Positions 35,793 through 38,782 of a DNA stretch of 38,782 nucleotides are shown piece after piece (the stretch's first letter is position 1; each line of letters starts with the position of its first letter). The translations under genes and the position numbers were made by a program. The DNA lies in NCBI GenBank assembly GCA_902797885.1, contig CADBUP010000104.1:1-38782 (forward strand), given 5' to 3'. Under the pieces are notes generated by a model, which saw only the letters and a program-made list of their open reading frames with translations, was not told the origin of the DNA and did no database searches. The stretch is from an uncultured Ruminococcus sp. Its GTDB lineage: Bacteria; Bacillota; Clostridia; Monoglobales; Monoglobaceae.

Positions 35793-35832
35793 TTCGTAAA
35801 TATGTGCGAAAATTTTCGCACATATTTACGAA
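35793..35832 (+). repeat. 40-bp perfect palindrome
   Basis: TTCGTAAATATGTGCGAAAA is followed directly by its exact reverse complement, giving 20 perfect base pairs with no spacer. No T tract follows on either strand, so it is not a standard terminator. It lies 37 bases after the stop of esterase copy 3. Confidence 0.9.
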
Positions 35833-35918
35833 GGGCAAGGTCAGACCTGATTTACATTTCCTGCGTTTTGTTTATGACGCTTTTGGAAATGACGATGAAA
35901 ACTTATGAATACTGATAT

Positions 35919-35947
35919 AAAAGAGGCTTGACAAACCCTCTTTTTTT
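35919..35947 (+). terminator. Rho-independent terminator before the GH65 gene
   Basis: AAAAGAGG (35919-35926) pairs with CCTCTTTT (35937-35944) around a 10-base loop, and the T run reaches 35947. It would end readthrough from the esterase operon. Its loop contains the -35 box of the next promoter. Confidence 0.7.
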
Positions 35948-35957
35948 ATGGTAAAAT
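35928..35957 (+). promoter_or_regulatory. Promoter of the GH65 phosphorylase operon
   Basis: A perfect TTGACA (35928-35933) is followed after 18 bases by TAAAAT (35952-35957), preceded by TGG (extended -10 TGN). A second TATAAT occurs at 35966-35971. The -35 box lies in the loop of the upstream terminator. Confidence 0.65.
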
Positions 35958-36072
35958 TATGATAGTATAATATAAAAAACCTGCTAAACAATATGCTCAT
36001 TTTATTGCAGTACGACTAAGAGTGTAGATGATAGAACCAATGCACATGGATGTTAAACAACTAAATAGGGAC

Positions 36073-36077
36073 GGAGG
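36073..36077 (+). promoter_or_regulatory. Ribosome binding site deciding the GH65 start
   Basis: GGAGG lies seven bases before TTG 36085, while the upstream ATG codons at 36028, 36040 and 36046 have no such site. It therefore favours TTG as the start. Confidence 0.6.
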
Positions 36078-36084
36078 CAGAACA

Positions 36085-38256
36085 TTGAGAGAATTAACAA
36101 TAACATCAAATAAGTTCGATAAGGACGACATTCCGCATAACGGGAATAAATTCCTGACGGGAAACGGCTACTTCGGCGTTCGCGGAACGCTTGAGGAATA
36201 TGACAAGAATAATATGTGTGCGATTAACCTCGCCGGAATTTATGACAGAGTGGGTGATTCGTGGCGGGAGTCGGTAAACGCGCCGAATCCGCTTTTTACT
36301 TATATTCTAATAGACGGCGTAAAGTATTCGGTCTTGGAGGCTGAGCCGGCCGAGCATACACAGACGCTCGATATAAACCGCGGAATCCATACCCGCAGAA
36401 CGGTATGGAAAACCCCAAAGGGAAGCATAACCGTTGAATGTGAACGCTTCGCATCAATGGCAAGCCAGCATTTTATGGGCATGAAATACACGGTTTCCGC
36501 CGACTTTGCATGTGACGTTGAGGTTGTAACGGGAATTGACGGTGATGTTTGGGATATAAACGGCCCGCACTTTAAAGAGGTGAAGATAGAAAATTCGGAC
36601 GGAATTAAATCGGTGACGGGAATCACGGGCGAAAAAGGAATCTCGGTAAAGACCGAGGAATACATAAAAATTGATTTTGACGCGGAACGCGAAAAGAAGC
36701 TTTATGATAAATTCGCGCTTGAGCATATATGCTTTACCGCTGAGCCATCAAGGAAATATTCAATAGAAAAGGTTGCGGCGGTATCGACCTCGGCGGATGA
36801 GAACAAGCTGAACGAAAGCGCCGCAAATATAGACTATTCGGCGCTCAAAGGCGCGCATATAAAGGCGTGGGAGAAGATATGGGATATGTCATATGTGGAG
36901 ATAGACGGCGACGATAAAGCCGAGCTTTCGCTTAACTATTCGATATACCACTTAAACTGTATTGCGCCGAGAAATATGAAAAGTATGTCAATTCCTGCGC
37001 GCGGCCTTTCGGGTCAGGTGTATAAAGGTGCGGTTTTCTGGGACACCGAGATGTTTATGATAGACTACTTTATCTTCAGCGACCCGAAGATAGCGAAAAC
37101 GCTGATACAGTACAGGATAGATACCCTCGGCGGAGCGAGAACAAAGGCGAAGGAGTACGGACTAAACGGCGCATATTATGCGTGGGAGAGCCAGGAGGGC
37201 GGCTATGAGGCCTGCTCAAACTATAACGTGACTGATATTTTCACAAACAGACCGATGCGGACGTATTTCAGAGATAAACAGTACCATGTATCGGCGGCGG
37301 TTGTGTATGCAATAATGAAATACATAGAAGCAACCGGCGACTATGGAATTTTGTCGGACGGAGCGATGGAAGTAGTCATCGAATGTGCAAGAATGTACCG
37401 TTCGCTTTTGATAAAGAAAGCGGACAGCCGATTCTATGAGATACGCGATGTGGTAGGCCCCGATGAATACCACGAGAGGGTCAACAACAACGCATATACC
37501 AACCGAATGGTCAAGTTTGTTTTTGAAACAGCGGTGGACCTTTCGGATAGGCTCAAAGAGCTTGATGAAAATTGCTATGATTCACTCAACGAAAAATATG
37601 ACTTGAATAAGCTTAAAGAGGTGTTCGAGGATTCGGCCGAGAATATGCTGATAAAAGAGCCGAACAATAACGGAATAATCGAACAGTTCGACGGATATTT
37701 TAAGCTTGAACATACAAGCGTAGATGAGGTTAGAAGCAGACTTCTTAACCCAAAGGAATATTGGGGAGGTGCATACGGCGTGGCCGCGGACACACAGGTG
37801 CTTAAACAGGCGGATGTTGTGGCTATGCTGAGTATGTTCAAAAACGACTACAACAATGACATAATGAAGAAGAACTGGGAGTATTACGAGCCGATAACAG
37901 AGCACGGCTCATCGCTTTCGGCGTGTATGTATTCGCTTCTTGCGTGCTATATAGGAAAAACGGACTATGCGTATCCGCTGTTTATAAAGTCGGCGGCAGC
38001 CGACCTGAACAAGGGCGGAAAGGAATGGCTCGGGACGCTGTATATAGGCGGAACACACCCTGCGTCAGAGGGCGGAGCCTGGATAGTTGCGATAAAAGGC
38101 TTTGCCGGGATTGAAATAACCGACAGCGGCTTAAAGTGTACGCCGAGGCTTCCTGAAGGATGGACAAAAATGGCGTTTAAGCTTGAATATAAAGACAAGG
38201 TTTACAAGGTCGAGATAAAGGACGGAAAGGGAAGCATAACGGAGGTAGGCAAATGA
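36085..38256 (+). CDS. GH65 family glycoside phosphorylase (alpha-glucoside phosphorylase)
   Basis: A cytoplasmic enzyme of 723 residues from TTG 36085 (742 if ATG 36028 were used). The N-terminus has the family pattern (GNGYFGVRGTLEEYD), followed by a beta-sandwich and an (alpha/alpha)6 barrel with FWDTEMFM. The predicted general acid is Glu461 in VVGPDEYHERVNNNAYTN. The phosphate-site region near the C-terminal end reads GGTHPASEGGAW. GH65 phosphorylases split alpha-linked glucosides such as maltose, trehalose, kojibiose or nigerose with phosphate and release beta-glucose 1-phosphate. The stop overlaps the start of a beta-phosphoglucomutase gene, which fits this chemistry exactly. The YHE form of the motif recalls kojibiose/nigerose-type members more than maltose phosphorylases, but specificity cannot be assigned. 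It has its own promoter, so its tie to the GH39/SGNH genes is by position. Confidence 0.9.
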   Translation: MRELTITSNKFDKDDIPHNGNKFLTGNGYFGVRGTLEEYDKNNMCAINLAGIYDRVGDSWRESVNAPNPLFTYILIDGVKYSVLEAEPAEHTQTLDINRGIHTRRTVWKTPKGSITVECERFASMASQHFMGMKYTVSADFACDVEVVTGIDGDVWDINGPHFKEVKIENSDGIKSVTGITGEKGISVKTEEYIKIDFDAEREKKLYDKFALEHICFTAEPSRKYSIEKVAAVSTSADENKLNESAANIDYSALKGAHIKAWEKIWDMSYVEIDGDDKAELSLNYSIYHLNCIAPRNMKSMSIPARGLSGQVYKGAVFWDTEMFMIDYFIFSDPKIAKTLIQYRIDTLGGARTKAKEYGLNGAYYAWESQEGGYEACSNYNVTDIFTNRPMRTYFRDKQYHVSAAVVYAIMKYIEATGDYGILSDGAMEVVIECARMYRSLLIKKADSRFYEIRDVVGPDEYHERVNNNAYTNRMVKFVFETAVDLSDRLKELDENCYDSLNEKYDLNKLKEVFEDSAENMLIKEPNNNGIIEQFDGYFKLEHTSVDEVRSRLLNPKEYWGGAYGVAADTQVLKQADVVAMLSMFKNDYNNDIMKKNWEYYEPITEHGSSLSACMYSLLACYIGKTDYAYPLFIKSAAADLNKGGKEWLGTLYIGGTHPASEGGAWIVAIKGFAGIEITDSGLKCTPRLPEGWTKMAFKLEYKDKVYKVEIKDGKGSITEVGK

Positions 38257-38782
38257 TAAAAGCGGTAATATTTGATTTGGACGGAGTGATAGTGTCGACG
38301 GATGACTGTCATTTTCGGGCATGGAAGAGGATGGCGGACGAGGAGGGAATATACTTCGACCGCGAGATAAACAACAGGCTCCGCGGAGTGAGCCGAATGG
38401 CGAGCCTTGATATTGTGCTTGAAAGGGCAAAGAGAGAATATTCCGAAAGCGAGAAGCAGGAGCTTGCGGAGCGAAAGAATGAATATTATAAAGAGCTTAT
38501 CTGTGAGCTTACGCCCGACGATATTTTGCCGGGGGTTATGGATAAGCTGGAGAATCTTAAAGAAAACGGGATAAAGATTGCCATAGGCTCGTCAAGTAAG
38601 AACACGCCGATAATACTGAAACAGATAGGACTTGACGGTTATTTTGATGCGGTGTCGGATGGGAATAACATCACACATTCAAAGCCCGACCCGGAGGTGT
38701 TCTTAAAGGCGGCGGAGATGCTGAATATTTCGCCGGAGGATTGTATGATAGTCGAGGACGCGGACGCAGGAATAGAGGCCGG
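38253..38782 (+). CDS. pgmB: Beta-phosphoglucomutase, partial (runs off the window)
   Basis: The first 176 codons are present; the 3' end lies beyond the window. The start ATG overlaps the GH65 stop (ATGA), with GGAGG shortly upstream. HAD-superfamily motifs are clear: FDLDGV with the nucleophile Asp8 and acid/base Asp10, a cap segment RLRGVSRMASLDIVL that matches the substrate-specificity loop of beta-phosphoglucomutases, GSSSKN (motif II), KPDPEVF with the motif III Lys, and VEDADAGIEAG (motif IV). The enzyme converts beta-glucose 1-phosphate to glucose 6-phosphate. With the adjacent GH65 enzyme it forms a compact phosphorolytic route into glycolysis that saves one ATP per glucose. Confidence 0.92.
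   Translation, partial: MIKAVIFDLDGVIVSTDDCHFRAWKRMADEEGIYFDREINNRLRGVSRMASLDIVLERAKREYSESEKQELAERKNEYYKELICELTPDDILPGVMDKLENLKENGIKIAIGSSSKNTPIILKQIGLDGYFDAVSDGNNITHSKPDPEVFLKAAEMLNISPEDCMIVEDADAGIEA

Larger units (their letters stand above)
35757..36084 (+). other. Gene-free interval between the secreted cluster and the GH65 gene
   Basis: This 328-base interval has no supported gene. In order, it holds a 40-bp perfect palindrome (35793-35832), a short palindrome around GGTCAGACC, an imperfect stem (TTTCC/GGAAA enclosing GCGT/ACGC, about 35856-35890), an intrinsic terminator and a promoter that overlap (35919-35957), and an AT-rich leader. The GH65 frame is open from an ATG at 36028, but that ATG lacks a ribosome site. 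Confidence 0.6.

Overview
The window looks like a carbohydrate-utilisation island of a low-to-moderate-GC Gram-positive anaerobe in the Clostridia. Supporting signs are strong GGAGG ribosome binding sites, sigma-A-type promoters, a YesM/YesN-type two-component system, a CUT1 sugar ABC transporter without its own ATPase gene, and S-layer-homology (SLH) surface proteins. A degenerate intergenic palindromic element at 33532-33616 resembles one I associate with Oscillospiraceae and related gut Clostridia. The combination of SLH proteins with many carbohydrate-active enzymes recalls Monoglobus-like bacteria, but that assignment is an inference. Every supported gene lies on the + strand.

Layout. 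Positions 1-113 hold the decayed end of an AraC-family regulator. Positions 162-3883 hold two cytoplasmic glycosidases: a classic GH39 beta-xylosidase-like enzyme and a larger, multidomain GH39-like (clan GH-A) enzyme. Positions 3978-8275 hold a sensory module: a membrane sensor without a kinase domain, a REC-AraC response regulator and a complete YesM-type histidine kinase, closed by a clear terminator. A promoter at 8404-8433 then starts a long co-directional run. It encodes a sugar-binding lipoprotein, two permeases, a secreted GH39-like enzyme with a C-terminal CBM9, a secreted non-catalytic LamG-like protein, a second giant secreted GH39-like enzyme, and three consecutive SLH proteins. 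A promoter near 26747-26775 probably starts a second run: a large secreted LamG/Ig-like protein and three tandem paralogous SGNH (GDSL) esterases, each with a CBM6-like module. After a 40-bp perfect palindrome and a terminator that overlaps a promoter come a cytoplasmic GH65 phosphorylase and the start of a beta-phosphoglucomutase gene, which runs off the window.

How the parts may work together (inference). The sensors detect an extracellular glycan or its breakdown products. The secreted GH39-like enzymes and SGNH esterases deacylate and cut the polymer near the cell surface, where SLH proteins bind the cell wall. The ABC transporter imports oligosaccharides, and the cytoplasmic GH39 enzymes finish their hydrolysis. 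GH65 plus beta-phosphoglucomutase would turn an alpha-glucoside into glucose 6-phosphate by phosphorolysis. GH39 with esterases suggests an acetylated xylan or arabinose/xylose-containing plant glycan, but the sequence does not fix the substrate.

The most unusual feature is a set of recurring, apparently uncatalogued modules shared by the secreted proteins. One is an N-terminal sandwich-like module common to an SLH protein and all three esterases. Another is a module of about 85-100 residues found in six secreted proteins. They could be adhesion or assembly modules of a surface glycan-degrading complex. No tRNA, rRNA, CRISPR array, insertion sequence or prophage gene was recognised. Only one stretch longer than 300 bases lacks a gene (35757-36084), and it is described as a feature.
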